From the NCBI GenBank assembly GCA_965262255.1, contig OZ253505.1, forward strand, positions 3,844,001 through 3,908,000: a stretch of 64,000 bases of DNA, written 5' to 3'. Within the stretch, counting starts at the first letter, position 1. Each line of letters begins with the position of its first letter. Positions 63,572 through 64,000 of this stretch are shown here, one piece after another. The translations under genes were made by a program, and so were the position numbers. A model generated the notes under the pieces. That model had not been told where the DNA came from. It ran no database searches and was given only the letters and a program-made list of their open reading frames with translations. The DNA comes from JANQQC01 sp965262255 (GTDB taxonomy: Bacteria > Pseudomonadota > Alphaproteobacteria > Caulobacterales > Hyphomonadaceae).

Positions 63572-64000
63572 CTAATCTTTTCCATAGGCGAGGTATGCGG
63601 TGAGAAACTGGTCAATGTCTCCGTCAAGAACTGCGGACGTGTTTGAAGTTTCGGCACCTGTACGATGGTCTTTCACCATTTGATAGGGTTGCAAAACGTA
63701 AGACCTGATCTGACTACCAAATCCGATTCCAGATTTTTCGTCGTGTTTACTTTTAGTGGCTTCCTCGCGTTTTCGCATTTCAATTTCGTAAAGGCGAGAC
63801 CTCAACATATCCCACGCGTTCGCTTTATTAATATGCTGAGAGCGATCATCTTGGCATGAGACTACAATCCCTGTCGGTTCATGGGTTAATCGAACGGCCG
63901 AATCAGTTTTATTGACGTGTTGCCCCCCTGCTCCCGAGGCTCGGAAGGTATCAGTTCTAACCTCTGAGGGATCGATTTCTATGTTGATCGACTGATCAAT
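63572..64000 (-). CDS. prfB: Peptide chain release factor 2 (3' part)
   Basis: The frame is open from the window edge, 143 codons. It contains the peptidyl-tRNA hydrolysis motif ASGAGGQHVNKTDSAVRLTH (GGQ), then CQDDRSQHINK and the RF2-type C-terminus FGSQIRSYVLQPYQMVKDHR. RF2 terminates at UGA and UAA. The region with SPF and the programmed frameshift, if any, lies outside the window. Confidence 0.94.
   Translation of the reverse strand: MDQSINIEIDPSEVRTDTFRASGAGGQHVNKTDSAVRLTHEPTGIVVSCQDDRSQHINKANAWDMLRSRLYEIEMRKREEATKSKHDEKSGIGFGSQIRSYVLQPYQMVKDHRTGAETSNTSAVLDGDIDQFLTAYLAYGKD

Overview
The window looks like chromosomal DNA of an AT-rich alphaproteobacterium (about 40% G+C by eye). The assignment rests on gene order and protein type: a RarA-like tail followed by crcB and rluC; purM-purN divergent from a DUF2066 protein, hda, ppk and ppx, with rnd and aspS next; and a thrB-rnhA pair. 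Species cannot be named. The core genes are interleaved with an unusually large accessory load: insertion sequences, four families of short dispersed repeats, several toxin-antitoxin loci, DNA methyltransferases and a probable abortive-infection locus.

Layout. 1-3709: a compact, translationally coupled operon (RluA-type synthase, crcB, rluC, TPR/2OG-oxygenase protein). 3755-10434: accessory block with a 988-aa adenine methyltransferase, a decayed duplicate of its flank, a broken IS5-type transposase, and a darTG locus in which darT carries an early stop. 10592-19711: housekeeping block (aspS, rnd, ppx, ppk, hda, DUF2066 protein). 19865-23130: a beta-lactamase-family lipoprotein gene and a repeat-filled spacer. 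23159-24783: purM-purN. 24934-28659: an IS481-like element, long hairpins, a MITE and a PIN-type toxin-antitoxin pair. 28892-30642: tRNA-Val(TAC) and a restriction-modification pair whose methyltransferase begins with a run of nine G residues that puts it out of frame. 30757-35517: a Leu/Glu-type dehydrogenase, a hydrolase, an IS605-type tnpB with extra right-end relics, and a tandem zinc-knuckle protein. 35826-44295: M28 peptidase, two MFS transporters, thrB, rnhA and the ergothioneine genes egtD and egtB. 44868-47423: a two-gene putative defence locus (a 588-aa protein of unknown family and an Abi_C-type protein). 47858-57455: amidohydrolase, GST-like, sulfatase, RES toxin-antitoxin, MBL hydrolase and a dead GST-like gene. 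57565-60730: IS481/IS5 wreckage, vapBC and a MITE nested inside another copy of itself. 60824-64000: acyl-CoA carboxylase beta subunit, an aspartate racemase and the 3' part of prfB.

Strongest leads: (1) the poly-G tract in the 5' coding part of a Type II methyltransferase, which predicts phase variation and reads OFF here; (2) the 588-aa protein/Abi_C pair under its own promoter; (3) a RES toxin with an antitoxin I cannot assign to the usual MbcA-like family, plus a decayed inverted copy of that antitoxin; (4) darT nonsense with an intact darG; (5) MITE families, including a nested insertion with an exact 8-bp target duplication. All family calls come from reading motifs; no database search was run.
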